A stretch of 64,000 nucleotides of DNA from CALMEC01 sp963777565. Its GTDB lineage: Bacteria; Actinomycetota; Thermoleophilia; Miltoncostaeales; Miltoncostaeaceae. Position numbers and translations under genes: made by a program. The notes beneath the pieces are model-generated. The model was not told where the DNA came from. It did not search any database and was given only the letters and a program-made list of their open reading frames with translations. Below, piece after piece: positions 52,243 through 60,814 of the stretch. Location: assembly GCA_963777565.1 (NCBI GenBank), contig CAVZQZ010000010.1, positions 248,001-312,000 of the forward strand, read 5' to 3'. How positions within the stretch are numbered: the first letter of the stretch is position 1; each line of letters begins with the position of its first letter.

Positions 52243-52521
52243 ATGGACACGCCCGCGTTGCGGTACCGCCCCGACGTCACCCCGGCCGACGGTGCGATGG
52301 AGTCCCTCGAGCGCCTGTTGGGGGAGCACTGGGGTCGCGCGATGTGGGTCGACGCCTGCCGCCGTGCCGGCGTCTCCGCCCGGTCGACGCCCACGCCCGA
52401 CGAGCTTCGCCGCGTCGCTCGCGAGCTCGCCGAGGTACCCGGTCCGGCATCGATGATCGGTCGCGCGCTCAGCGGTCAGGTGACCGTCTACGAGGCGCTC
52501 GCACGGACTCAGGTGGCGTAG
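52243..52521 (+). CDS. Hypothetical protein, 92 residues
   Basis: A small acidic-to-neutral protein on the strand opposite to the purine genes, between purC and purB. The C-terminal two thirds are predicted helical: MESLERLLGEHWGRAMWVDA, then TPDELRRVARELAEVPGP and MIGRALSGQVTVYEALAR. There is no signal peptide. The family is not recognised. The ATG has no clear ribosome-binding site. It lies in a stretch that has no visible frameshifts. The 127 bp between it and purC, which are divergent, must hold both promoters; I could not assign them. Confidence 0.5.
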   Translation: MDTPALRYRPDVTPADGAMESLERLLGEHWGRAMWVDACRRAGVSARSTPTPDELRRVARELAEVPGPASMIGRALSGQVTVYEALARTQVA

Positions 52522-52546
52522 ACCCGGTTGCCGCCGTCAGCGAGGG

Positions 52547-54180
52547 TCAATCGCTGAGCAGCCTGTAGTACCGGCCCTCGAAGGGCGCGGGGTCCGGCAC
52601 CCGGGGCGGCTCGTGGTCGGTGGCGATCGCGACGTGATGCTCCACCGCGAGGTGGGCGAGCGTGGCGACGAAATGCTCCGGCGTCGGGCCCACCGGCAGG
52701 CGCTGCGCGACCCGCTCGAAGAGCGCCGCCTCGCGCACGGGCTCGCCGGCATCGCGGAGCGCGGCGACGATCGCGTCGCGCAACCCCACGTCCTGTCCGC
52801 CGTCGGCCGCGGCCGGCGGCGACGCCCCCTCGGGCTCGGTGGTGAGCAGGGGGGCGACCCGGTCTCCGAGGCGATCGATCACCTCGCCGGCATGGCGCGT
52901 GTACCAGGACGGGTCGAGCAGCGCCTCCAGCTCGTCGGGCGCGATGACGCGCCGTCACCTCGGCGTCGGCGGCCAGCAGGTCGCCCAGCGGCCGGTCCTC
53001 GTCCCAGGCGCGCATCGCGTTGCGCTGCACGAGGGCGTAGGCCTCCTCGCGGGTGAGGCCGCGCTCGACCAGCCCGAGCAGCACCCGCTGCGAGAAGACG
53101 AGGCCGTGCGAGGACTCGAGCACCGCCAGCATCCGCTCCGGGCGCACCACCAGCCCCTCCACCAGGCGGCGGCGCGCGCGCGAGCATGTAGTCGAGGGCG
53201 AGGAAGGCGTCGGGCAGGATGATCCGCTCCACCGAGGAGTGGGAGATGTCGCGCTCGTGCCACAGCGCCACGTCCTCGAGCGCCGCCACGGCGTGGCCGC
53301 GCACCACGCGGGCCAGGCCGCGAGATGCGCTCGGCCGTGATCGGGTTGCGCTTGTGGGGCATCGCCGAGCTGCCCTTCTGGCCCGCCGTGAAGGCCTCCT
53401 CGGCCTCGCGCAGCTCGGTGCGCTGCAGGTGGCGCAGCTCGGTGGCCAGCCGGTCGAGGGAGCTGGCGGCGACGGCCATCGTGCCACGACCAGCTGGGCG
53501 TGGCGGTCGCGGGCGACCACCTGGGTCGCCGACCGGCTCGCCGCCGATGCCGAGCTCGGCCAGCACCTCGCGCCTCGAGGTCGCGGGTCGAGCATCGCGT
53601 AGGTGCCGACCGCGCCCGAGAGCTTGCCCACCGAGGCCCCGCGCGATCGCCTCGGCCAGGCGCTCCTCGTTGCGGCGGCTCTCCAGGGCGTGGCCGGCCA
53701 GCTTGAGGCCGAAGGTCGTGGGCTCGGCGTGGATGCCGTGCGTGCGCCCGACGCAGAGGGTGTCCGCGTGGCGCAGCGGCCAGCGTCGCGCAGCGTCGCG
53801 GTGAGCGCCGCCTGCTCGGCCAGCAGCAGCTCGCCCGAGCGCTGCGATCGCCAGCGCCGAGCCCGGTGTCGAGGACGTCGGACGAGGTCATGCCGTAGTG
53901 GACCCAGCGCGAGGCCGGGCCCGATGTGCTCGTTGACGTCGGTGAGGAACGCGACCACGTCGTGGTTGGTCGTCCTCTCCAGCTCCTGGGTGCGCTCGAC
54001 CGTGAAGCGCGGCCTTGCGCCTCGATCTCGGCCAGGTCCTCGGCCGGGATCGACGCCCCTGGCGGCCCAGGCGCGGCACACGGCCAGCTCCACCTCGAGC
54101 CAGCGCTCGAGCTTGGCCTCCTCGGTCCAGAGCGCGGCCATCGCCGGCCGCGAGTAGCGCGGGATCACGTGCGCCTCCAT
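52547..54180 (-). CDS. purB: PurB: adenylosuccinate lyase with C-terminal winged-helix-like extension (frameshifted core)
   Basis: About 440 residues of lyase plus about 100 more. It cleaves SAICAR and adenylosuccinate. The start is MEAHVIPRYSRPAMAALW, and the fumarase/lyase signature GSSAMPHKRNPITAERI is readable. The core ends near LLDPSWYTRHAGEVIDRLGD, where relatives stop. Here the same frame continues without a stop through a linker (TTEPEGASPPAAADGGQ). A domain with three helices and a wing-like end follows: LRDAIVAALRDAGEPV, EAALFERVAQRL, EHFVATLAHLAVEHHVAI. Positions 52547-52950 show no frameshift, whereas 52955-54180 show many. Confidence 0.85.
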
Positions 54181-55458
54181 GCCCGCGGCGATGTCGCCGC
54201 GCATCTGGCGGCCGTCGAACGCGCATCAGCTCGGCCGCCGCGTAGGCGCGCGCGCGCGCGTCGGCGACGCTGTCGCCGCGGGCGCTCACGGCCAGCACGC
54301 GCCCGCCGGCGGTGACGATCGTGCCGTCCCGCCCCGGCGCGGTGCCGGCGTGGTAGCACCTCCGCCCCGCGTGGCGGCCGCCTCCTCGAGGCCCGTCGAT
54401 CACGTCGCCCGCGCGCGGCGTGCCCGGGTAGCCGTGCGGCGGCCAGCACCACGGCCACGGCGGCCCCGTCGTTGACCGCGCACCGGCCCGTCGGCTCGAG
54501 CGCGCCGTCGGCGGCCGCGGTCAGCAGCGCCAGCGCGTCGTCCTCGAGGCGGGGCAGCAGCGCCTGGGTCTCGGGGTCGCCGAAGCGGGTGTTGAACTCG
54601 AGCACCCGCGGGCCGTCGGGGGTCATCATCAGCCCGGCGTAGAGGACGCCCGGTGAACGGGCGTGCCGCGGCGCGCCATCTCGGCGACGACCGGCCGGTG
54701 GACGCGTGTCGATCAGCTCGTCGGCGAGCGCGTCCGGGATGTCGGGCACCGGTGAGACCGAGCCCATCCCGCCGGTGTTGGGCCCGGTGTTGCCCTCGCC
54801 GATCGGCTTGTAGTCGCGGGCGGCCGGAAAGCGGGCGACCGCGCGGCCGTCGGTGATCGCGAGCAGCGACACCTCGGGCCCGGTCATGCCCTCCTCGACG
54901 ACCACGACCCGGCCGGCCTCGCCGAAGGCGCGCGTCGCACCAGGCAGGTCTGCGAGCGCCTCGCGCGCGTCGTCCTCGGTGGCCGACGACCATGCACGCC
55001 CTTGCCCGCGGCCAGGCCGTCGGCCTTGACCGCCACCGGCAGCCCCAGCTCGGCCACCGCGGCCATGCCGGCCTCGACGTCGGTCACGGTGATCGCGCGC
55101 GCGCGGTCGGCACGCCCGCCGGCGGCCATGACCTCCTTGGCGAAGGCCTTGCTGCCCTCCAGGCGCGCCGCGGCGGCCGACGGGCCGAAGGCGCGGATGC
55201 CCGGCGGCGCGCAGGCGCGTCGCAGAGCCCGGCGACCAGCGGCGCCTCGGGGCCGACCACCACGAGGTCCGCGGCAATCGTCCGGGCGAGGTCGATCAGC
55301 CCCTCGCCATCGGTGACGGCGATCGGGCGGACGGTCGCGTCCCGGGCGATGCCGGCGTTCCCGGGCGCGCAGACCACGCTGTGGCCACCACGGCGTGCGG
55401 CGAGCACGAGCGCATGCTCGCGCCCGCCTCCGCCGACGATCAGAACGGTACGGCCCAC
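54165..55458 (-). CDS. purD: PurD: GAR synthetase (frameshifted)
   Basis: About 430 residues. It joins phosphoribosylamine and glycine with ATP. The clean N-terminus VLIVGGGGREHALVLAARRG with VVVGPEAPLVAGLCDA is typical. The first indels appear near 55218 and 55200. Later blocks are LPVAVKADGLAAGKGV, TGPEVSLLAITDG and GNTGPNTGGMGS (ATP-grasp loop), with RVLEFNTRFGDPETQ for the metal site. The stop at 54165 assumes one frame change near the end and overlaps the purB start by 16 nt. Confidence 0.88.
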
Positions 55459-55478
55459 GTGGGGGGAACCCTACCGGC

Positions 55479-55513
55479 GCGGCCTGGACGGTGCCTGCCG
55501 CCGCCCAGGCCGC
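55479..55513 (-). terminator. Hairpin after the ferric-reductase-like gene
   Basis: GCGGCCTGG (55479-55487) pairs with CCAGGCCGC (55505-55513) across a 17-nt loop. It lies just after the stop of the membrane gene at 55518 and before the purD start, so it probably separates the two transcription units. Confidence 0.5.
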
Positions 55514-55517
55514 CCGA

Positions 55518-56120
55518 TTACCGCGCCGGCTGCTCCCGGCCGGGGTTCGGACGCGGGGTGGGCTGCGTGGTCACCGCCGCGGCGCGGGCCGGTTTCGCGC
55601 TGCTCGCCAATGCCCGCCAGGTCGTCGCGGCTGCCACGGCAGCGACGGCGGCGATGTACACGGTTCGGGCCCAGGGCAGGGAGGTGTCGGTGCCCGCCGT
55701 GATGCCGTGCACGGTCGCGAGCGCGAAGGTCAGGTAGCTCACCCAGTGCAGGCGACGCCACATGCGCCCGCCGATCACCCGCCGGAGCGGGAACGACACG
55801 ATCAGGAGCACGGCAAGCTCGGCCGCCACCACGCCGAGGGCCGTCCACAGCGGCCGGTACGGCGACGTGCCGGGCACCACGAGGTCGAGGATGCTGATGT
55901 CGACTGCGTGGTCCACCACCAGCGCCAGCCCGTGCACGCCGATCGCGGCGAGCCCGAGGAACGACAGGGTGCGGTGGATCTCCATCGCCGTTGCGCCGCG
56001 CACGCGCCTGCCGAACGGGCGCGCCTTGAGAAGGAGGCCGGCAAGCACGGAGGCCGTGATGAGCCCGTAGGCCAGGAAGCCCGACGCTCGGGCCACGAGC
56101 CAGATGGTCGGCGTGTTCAT
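55518..56120 (-). CDS. Ferric-reductase-like transmembrane heme protein
   Basis: 200 residues with about five membrane helices. Two helices carry histidine pairs at b-heme spacing: H49 and H63 (MEIHRTLSFLG...GVHG) and H124 and H137 (LHWVSYLTF...TVHG). This is the ferric reductase-like/MsrQ/YedZ type of domain, which passes electrons across the membrane through hemes. The C-terminal tail is Pro/Arg-rich with no FAD or NADPH domain. It overlaps apbE by 4 nt (ATGA), so it belongs to a flavin-linked electron transfer operon. Confidence 0.85.
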   Translation of the reverse strand: MNTPTIWLVARASGFLAYGLITASVLAGLLLKARPFGRRVRGATAMEIHRTLSFLGLAAIGVHGLALVVDHAVDISILDLVVPGTSPYRPLWTALGVVAAELAVLLIVSFPLRRVIGGRMWRRLHWVSYLTFALATVHGITAGTDTSLPWARTVYIAAVAAVAAATTWRALASSAKPARAAAVTTQPTPRPNPGREQPAR

Positions 56121-56998
56121 GCGAGCCCCCGCGTCGCGAGCGTCCGACCGTCGTCGGTCACCACCACGGCCGGGATGCCGAGCGATTCGGCCTCGGCGAC
56201 CGCGCGTTCGGGCGCGCCGGTGAGGAAGAGGGCGGTCGCGAGCACCTCGGCGCACACCGCCGAGCCGGCGAACGTCGTGACACGCAGGATGTCACCGTCG
56301 GCGGGCAGGCCCGTTGACGGCTCGATGATGTGGTGGAGCTGCCGCCCGTCGCGGCGCCATGTCCGGCGGTCGCGGCCCGAGGTCGCGACGCCGCCGGCTT
56401 CCACACCGACCACGAGGGCTTCGGGCGTTGCGGGAACCTCGACCGCCCAGTGGCCCACGCGCGGGGTGCCCCGGGTTGCGATATCGCCGCCCGCGTTCAC
56501 CAGGCACGGCCCGGCCGATGCAAGGCGGTCGCACGCGACCTCGGCCGCGTACCCCTTCGCGATGCCACCGAGGTCGATGCTCACGCCGGGACCGAGCCGG
56601 ATGGTCCCCCGATCCAGGTCGACATCGACCCGGCCACCGCAACTCACCACCGGCTCGGCGGTGGGGGCGGGCCCGTCGGGTGGGAGCTGGTCGAAGGAGC
56701 GGTCGTAGCCGGCGCCCACGACGGCGGCGTGCACCGTCGGATCGAACCGGCCGTCGGTCTCCGCGCGGGCATCGACCGCGAGCCGGGTCAGCGCCAGCAG
56801 ATCGTCGCTGGCGTCGACGTGTCCCGTGCGGTTGAGCTCGCACAGCTCCGAGTCGGGACGAAACCGTGAGAGGCGAGCCTCGAGCCGCGCCACGTCGTCG
56901 ATCGCGGCGTCGATCATGGCGGCGAGCTCGGCGCTTGCCTCGGCGTCGACGATGAAGGTGAAGGTGGTGCCCATGGCCTGGACGCTGCGGCTCACCAT
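56117..56998 (-). CDS. apbE: FAD:protein FMN transferase (ApbE family)
   Basis: 293 residues. It attaches FMN covalently to a threonine or serine of target proteins outside the membrane, using FAD and Mg2+. Visible are VQAMGTTFTFIVDA, LSRFRPDSELCELNR, IDLGGIAKGYAAEVACDRL, VNAGGDIATRG and HHIIEPSTGLPA. No lipoprotein or signal sequence is seen at this start, which is unusual for ApbE; a longer upstream start would overlap the previous gene. It overlaps both neighbours (1 nt and 4 nt). I see no FMN-binding domain protein in the window, so the target is unknown. Confidence 0.9.
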   Translation of the reverse strand: MVSRSVQAMGTTFTFIVDAEASAELAAMIDAAIDDVARLEARLSRFRPDSELCELNRTGHVDASDDLLALTRLAVDARAETDGRFDPTVHAAVVGAGYDRSFDQLPPDGPAPTAEPVVSCGGRVDVDLDRGTIRLGPGVSIDLGGIAKGYAAEVACDRLASAGPCLVNAGGDIATRGTPRVGHWAVEVPATPEALVVGVEAGGVATSGRDRRTWRRDGRQLHHIIEPSTGLPADGDILRVTTFAGSAVCAEVLATALFLTGAPERAVAEAESLGIPAVVVTDDGRTLATRGLA

Positions 56999-57291
56999 CA
57001 CGACGTGCTCGTCTGGGTGACGGCGGGTGCGCTGACGACCCGTACGACCGCTGCGGCCCGCCGGACGGCATCGGCGCGGCGCCCGGCGACGATCCGGCGC
57101 ACCTCCGCAGCCCGACGGCGAAGCTCGGCGGCGCGGGCGTCGAGCGCGGCAATGCGCGGATCGGCCGCCGCGACGCTCGTGTGCGTGACCTTCTTTTGCG
57201 GCAAGGGATCGCGAGACGTCGCCGCCCACGCCGCCGAGAACCCGAGCAGGCTCAGCGCCACGGCATATCCACGCACTGTCGTCTTAGTCAT
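56998..57291 (-). CDS. Small secreted Ala/Arg-rich protein
   Basis: 97 residues. A signal peptide or anchor (about 6-25, YAVALSLLGFSAAWA) is followed by a short basic linker and a continuous amphipathic helix (DPRIAALDARAAELRRRAAE and on), probably a coiled coil. There are no cysteines and no flavinylation motif. The family is not recognised. It overlaps apbE by one base and the previous gene by 8 nt, so it belongs to the apbE operon. Confidence 0.7.
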   Translation of the reverse strand: MTKTTVRGYAVALSLLGFSAAWAATSRDPLPQKKVTHTSVAAADPRIAALDARAAELRRRAAEVRRIVAGRRADAVRRAAAVVRVVSAPAVTQTSTS

Positions 57292-57616
57292 CGCCCGACC
57301 CATGGTCGTCGCCGCGCTCGAAGCCGCCGTGATCGTCGTTCTCGTCGTGCCTGGCGCCGGAGGCGACGCTGACCGACCGGTACGTGGACTGGGCGGCGGG
57401 CGTACTCGTCGACGCCGAGTCGGCGAGCTGGCGGTCGAGTGACGCCTCGAGCGCGTCGAGCGATGCGGTGCGCTGGGCGATGACCTGCGAGCCGACGGTC
57501 TTTGTGGTGCCGGTCGCGGGCGCGGCGGAGCCGCCGGAGCTTGAGATCGCGACGCCGCCCACCGTGACCGCGCCGGCGACGATCGCGGCGATCGCGGTCA
57601 TGTGGAGCTTGTTCAT
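57284..57616 (-). CDS. Small secreted Ser/Thr-rich protein with acidic His/Asp tail
   Basis: 110 residues. A signal peptide (1-22, HMTAIAAIVAGAVTVGGVA) is followed by a Ser/Gly/Thr linker, a short helix (SLDALEASLDRQLAD) and a tail rich in Asp and His (HDENDDHGGFERGDDHGS). The tail could bind metal ions. An AGGAGGA lies 6-7 nt before the ATG, the strongest ribosome-binding site of this operon. It is the first gene of the four-gene apbE cluster. It carries no recognised FMN-attachment motif (DxxTGAT-like), so it is not an obvious ApbE target. Confidence 0.7.
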   Translation of the reverse strand: MNKLHMTAIAAIVAGAVTVGGVAISSSGGSAAPATGTTKTVGSQVIAQRTASLDALEASLDRQLADSASTSTPAAQSTYRSVSVASGARHDENDDHGGFERGDDHGSGDD

Positions 57617-57763
57617 CGGGTTCCTCCTGAGGCTGCGGGGATGACGCGCTCCACGCTATGAGGCCCCGATCCAGATGCGCGCAAGCCGCAGGCAACGCTT
57701 TCGCTAAGTCTGGTTAAGGCTCCATTGCATCGGGGCGGCAGGAGGGACGGCTATCCTCCATTC

Positions 57764-58132
57764 GTGGGGACGAACCGCATCTCACGCGAGGATCGCGAGG
57801 CGCGCAGGGTGATGCTGCAGGACGCGCTCACGCGGCTTGGGGAGAGCGACGACGCCGACCGCGCGGCGTTCGACGTCGTGCGCGCCCTCGACGCGTACCT
57901 GGACGCGCATCCCGCCGCGAGTCCGCCACCGCCGGTATCGCGGGAGCAGCCGGTGACCGACTACGAGCGGCGGGAGCTCAGCCAGGTCCGCTGGGCCACC
58001 ATGATCATCCTCGGGTGCGCGCTCACGGCGACGATCGTCGTGGCGATCGCCCTCTCGGGCGGCTGGCCGGCCGGGGTCGCGATCGCGGCAATCTGGGCTG
58101 TGGCGCTGCTCATCCTGACCACGGCGAGCTGA
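57764..58132 (+). CDS. Small membrane protein, hypothetical
   Basis: 122 residues from the GTG at 57764. The N-terminal half is cytoplasmic and helical (EDREARRVMLQDALTRLGES), with a Pro-rich stretch (ASPPPPVSRE). Two membrane helices follow (about 78-98 and 102-120) with a short turn. The family is not recognised. It is divergent from the apbE operon over 147 bp; that gap holds AT-richer sequence with CTAAGTCTGGTTAAGG but no clear paired boxes. It converges on the gene at 58158. Confidence 0.65.
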   Translation: MGTNRISREDREARRVMLQDALTRLGESDDADRAAFDVVRALDAYLDAHPAASPPPPVSREQPVTDYERRELSQVRWATMIILGCALTATIVVAIALSGGWPAGVAIAAIWAVALLILTTAS

Positions 58133-58157
58133 CTCGGCTCCGGCCGTGCCGGGCCGT

Positions 58158-58535
58158 TCAGTCGTCCTCGGACTTCCCTCCGGACTTGCCGCTGCCCTTG
58201 CCGCTCTGGCCCCTGCGCCCACCGTGGTCGTCCGTCGATCCGCCGCCGATCGTGGTGGGGGTGGCCGTCGATCCGCCCGACGTGGTCGTGGTGCGCACCG
58301 GGGTCGAGGACGTGGTGGTCGTGGTCGTCGTCCGCGCGGGGGTCGTGCCGGTCTGCGTGCCCGTCGTGGTCGTCGTGACCGGTGCCTTGGTGCTGAGTCG
58401 TCCGACCGGGTCGTTTCGATTGGTCGCATAGCCCAAGAGGGCAACGTTGGTGGCGATGGTGATTCCGGCGGCGAGCGCGAGGACGACGCCGGCGCGGATC
58501 AGCCGGAACCTGAGCCGGCGCTGCGCCCCACTCAC
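58158..58535 (-). CDS. Membrane-anchored Thr-rich (mucin-like) protein
   Basis: 125 residues. A basic N-terminus and one membrane helix (about 14-36, AGVVLALAAGITIATNVALLG) are followed by a low-complexity outer part of Thr, Ser, Gly and Pro, with a basic/acidic tail (GKGSGKSGGKSEDD). The threonine run is a likely substrate for O-mannosylation, but that is inference. There is no enzymatic motif. It is transcribed away from the response regulator across 196 bp. Confidence 0.7.
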   Translation of the reverse strand: MSGAQRRLRFRLIRAGVVLALAAGITIATNVALLGYATNRNDPVGRLSTKAPVTTTTTGTQTGTTPARTTTTTTTSSTPVRTTTTSGGSTATPTTIGGGSTDDHGGRRGQSGKGSGKSGGKSEDD

Positions 58536-58731
58536 GCGTGCTTCCCGTTGCTCGATCCGATCACCTCATCGCCTCCTCCGGCGCCCGCCTCCGCGGGGTG
58601 GCCATGACACCCGGAATGGTAGGCGCAACGCGGTGCGACCGGGGCCCGTGAATCGCCGGGGTTCACAAGAAAAGTGCAAGGAAACGGCAAAGACGCTTCA
58701 CCGCGTCCAGACGATCGGTCACCATGCCCGC

Positions 58732-59397
58732 ATGAAAGTGCTGATTGTCGAGGACGAGGACGCGATCGCGGCGCCTCTGATCGAGGGGCTCGGCCGGGAG
58801 GGGTACGAGGTGGAGCGGGTCGCCACCGGGCAGGCCGCACTCGATGCCGACGGCGCCGACGTGATCCTGCTCGACCTGCGGCTGCCCGACATGGACGGTT
58901 ACGACGTGTGCCGGGCGATTCGCGCTCGAAGCGACGTGCCGATCATCATGGTCACCGCCCGGGGCGAGGAGAGCGACCGTGTGATCGGGCTCGAGCTCGG
59001 GGCAGACGACTACGTCGTCAAGCCGTTCGGGGTTCGCGAGCTCATCGCGCGCATCCGGGCGGTCACACGGCGCGCGTCCGGAGGCGGGCGGGCCGACGCG
59101 GAGGTTGAGCCCCTGCGCAGCGGCAGCCTGGAGGTGGACGTGCGAGCCCGGCGCGTGAGCGTCGACGGACGTGAGGTCACGCTCACCGCCAAGGAGTTCG
59201 AGCTGCTCGCGGTTCTCGCCGCCGACCCCGGCGCGGTCGTCACGCGCAAGCAGCTCCTCGAAGAGGTGTGGGAGACCAGCTGGTACGGGTCCACCAAGAC
59301 GATCGACGTCCACGTGGCCTCGCTGCGGCGCAAGCTCGGCGAGTCGGGATTGGTGGAGACCGTTCGGGGCGTGGGCTTCCGCCTTCGGGATCCTTAG
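58732..59397 (+). CDS. OmpR/PhoB-family response regulator
   Basis: 221 residues. The receiver has the acidic pocket VEDEDA, the phospho-acceptor D48 in VILLDLRLPDMDG and the lysine in DDYVVKPFG. The winged-helix output domain shows LTAKEFELLAVLAADPGAVV and STKTIDVHVASLRRKLGE. All key residues are present. The kinase gene follows after 13 bp. Between it and the divergent Thr-rich gene, a TTCAC motif occurs twice (near 58662 and 58697), a possible autoregulatory site; no clear -10/-35 pair was found. Confidence 0.95.
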   Translation: MKVLIVEDEDAIAAPLIEGLGREGYEVERVATGQAALDADGADVILLDLRLPDMDGYDVCRAIRARSDVPIIMVTARGEESDRVIGLELGADDYVVKPFGVRELIARIRAVTRRASGGGRADAEVEPLRSGSLEVDVRARRVSVDGREVTLTAKEFELLAVLAADPGAVVTRKQLLEEVWETSWYGSTKTIDVHVASLRRKLGESGLVETVRGVGFRLRDP

Positions 59398-59410
59398 TGA
59401 GAGCACCTAG

Positions 59411-60814
59411 GTGAGGCGTCGGCTCCTCGCGAGCTACCTGACGCTCGCGGCGATCGTCCTGCTGGCCTTGGAGATCCCCCTCGGGATCTCCTTCGCGCGA
59501 AACGAGCGACGCGACCTCACGACCAAGGTCGAGCGCGACGCGGTCGCGCTCGCGTCGCTCTCCGAAGACGCCCTGGAGCGCGGCACCTCGGTCGCGTCGG
59601 TTCAGCAGACGGCGGCCAGATACACGCTGGACACCGGCGGCAGGGTCGTGATCGTGAACGCCGCGGGCGACGCGGTGGCCGACACGTCCGAGCCGGGCGC
59701 CGAGTCGCGGTCGTTCGCGTCGCGGCCGGAGTTTGCCCAGGCGCTGCACGACGGGCGCATCGCGACCGGCACCCGCCACTCCGAGACACTCGGGGGCGAC
59801 ATCCTCTTTGTTGCGGTCCCCGTCGCGTCCGGCGGAACCATCCACGGCGCAGTTCGGATCACCTACCCGACCTCCGAGGTCGACGCCAGGGTGCGCCGCT
59901 CGTGGGCCATCCTGGCGGGGATCGCGGTCACGGTGCTGGGGGTCGCCGCATTCGTGGGGTGGCGCTTCGCGCGCGCGACGGCCGAACCCCTGGCGCGGGT
60001 GGAGCGGGCGGCGGGTGCCGCGGGCGAGGGCGACCTCACGGTGCGCGCGCCGGTCGACGGGCCGCCGGAGGTGCGCTCGCTCGCGAGCCGGTTCAACCAG
60101 ATGGTCGAGCGGATCTCAGAGCTCGTGCGCTCGCAGGAGGACTTCGTCGCCGACGCGTCACATCAGCTCAGGACGCCTTTGGCGGCGCTGCGGCTGCGAC
60201 TCGAGAACCTGGAGCAGCACGTCGACGCCTCCGGACAGGAGAACCTCGAAGGGGCGATCGCCGAGCTCGACCGCCTCGGCCGGCTCGTCACCGGCCTGCT
60301 GGTGCTCGCCCGGAGCGATTCCGGCGCGGCCAACCAGGAGCCAGTCGACGTGACCGATCTCGTGCACGAGCGCGTCGAGCTGTGGGCACCGCTCGTGGAG
60401 GAGCAGGGCGTGCGGGTGGTCGCCGCGACCGAGGGGCCGACCGTGGTGCAGGCTACCCCCGGCCGGCTGGAGCAGGTGCTCGACAACCTCATCGAGAACG
60501 CGCTCGCGGTCTCGCCACAGGGCGGCACGATCACCGTCTCACTCATGCGCACAGCGACCGGTCACGAGCTCCACGTGAGCGACGAGGGCCCCGGCCTCGG
60601 CCCCGAGGAGCGTGCGCGGGCGTTCGACCGCTTCTGGCGGTCGGAGCGGGCGACGACGCAGGGCACAGGCCTGGGGCTCGCCATCGTCCAGCGACTCGTG
60701 GAATCGGACGGCGGGTCGATCGAGCTGCGCACCGCACCGGGCGGCGGGCTCGATGCGACCGTGACCCTCCCGCGCGGCCCGGCGGGGGATCAGCCGCATG
60801 AGCGCAGGGCCTGA
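59411..60814 (+). CDS. HAMP-containing sensor histidine kinase
   Basis: 467 residues. TM1 (about 7-26) and TM2 (about 166-186) flank an extracytoplasmic sensor of about 135 residues with TLDTGGRVVIVNAAGDAVAD, a PAS/Cache-like pattern. HAMP follows (about 187-240), then HisKA with H251 in DASHQLRTPLAAL. The ATPase domain has the N box DNLIENALAVSP, G1 VSDEGPGLGPEE and G2 GTGLGLAIVQRLV. It pairs with the response regulator upstream. Its 3' end overlaps metZ convergently by 25 nt. The signal is unknown; nearby envelope redox genes make it a possible redox or metal sensor. Confidence 0.95.
   Translation: MRRRLLASYLTLAAIVLLALEIPLGISFARNERRDLTTKVERDAVALASLSEDALERGTSVASVQQTAARYTLDTGGRVVIVNAAGDAVADTSEPGAESRSFASRPEFAQALHDGRIATGTRHSETLGGDILFVAVPVASGGTIHGAVRITYPTSEVDARVRRSWAILAGIAVTVLGVAAFVGWRFARATAEPLARVERAAGAAGEGDLTVRAPVDGPPEVRSLASRFNQMVERISELVRSQEDFVADASHQLRTPLAALRLRLENLEQHVDASGQENLEGAIAELDRLGRLVTGLLVLARSDSGAANQEPVDVTDLVHERVELWAPLVEEQGVRVVAATEGPTVVQATPGRLEQVLDNLIENALAVSPQGGTITVSLMRTATGHELHVSDEGPGLGPEERARAFDRFWRSERATTQGTGLGLAIVQRLVESDGGSIELRTAPGGGLDATVTLPRGPAGDQPHERRA

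Noticed and set aside
43465..55458. Purine genes as true pseudogenes
   Set aside because: Conserved blocks remain near-perfect between indels, insertions and deletions are single bases, and the whole pathway is hit at once, which fits sequencing error better than decay.
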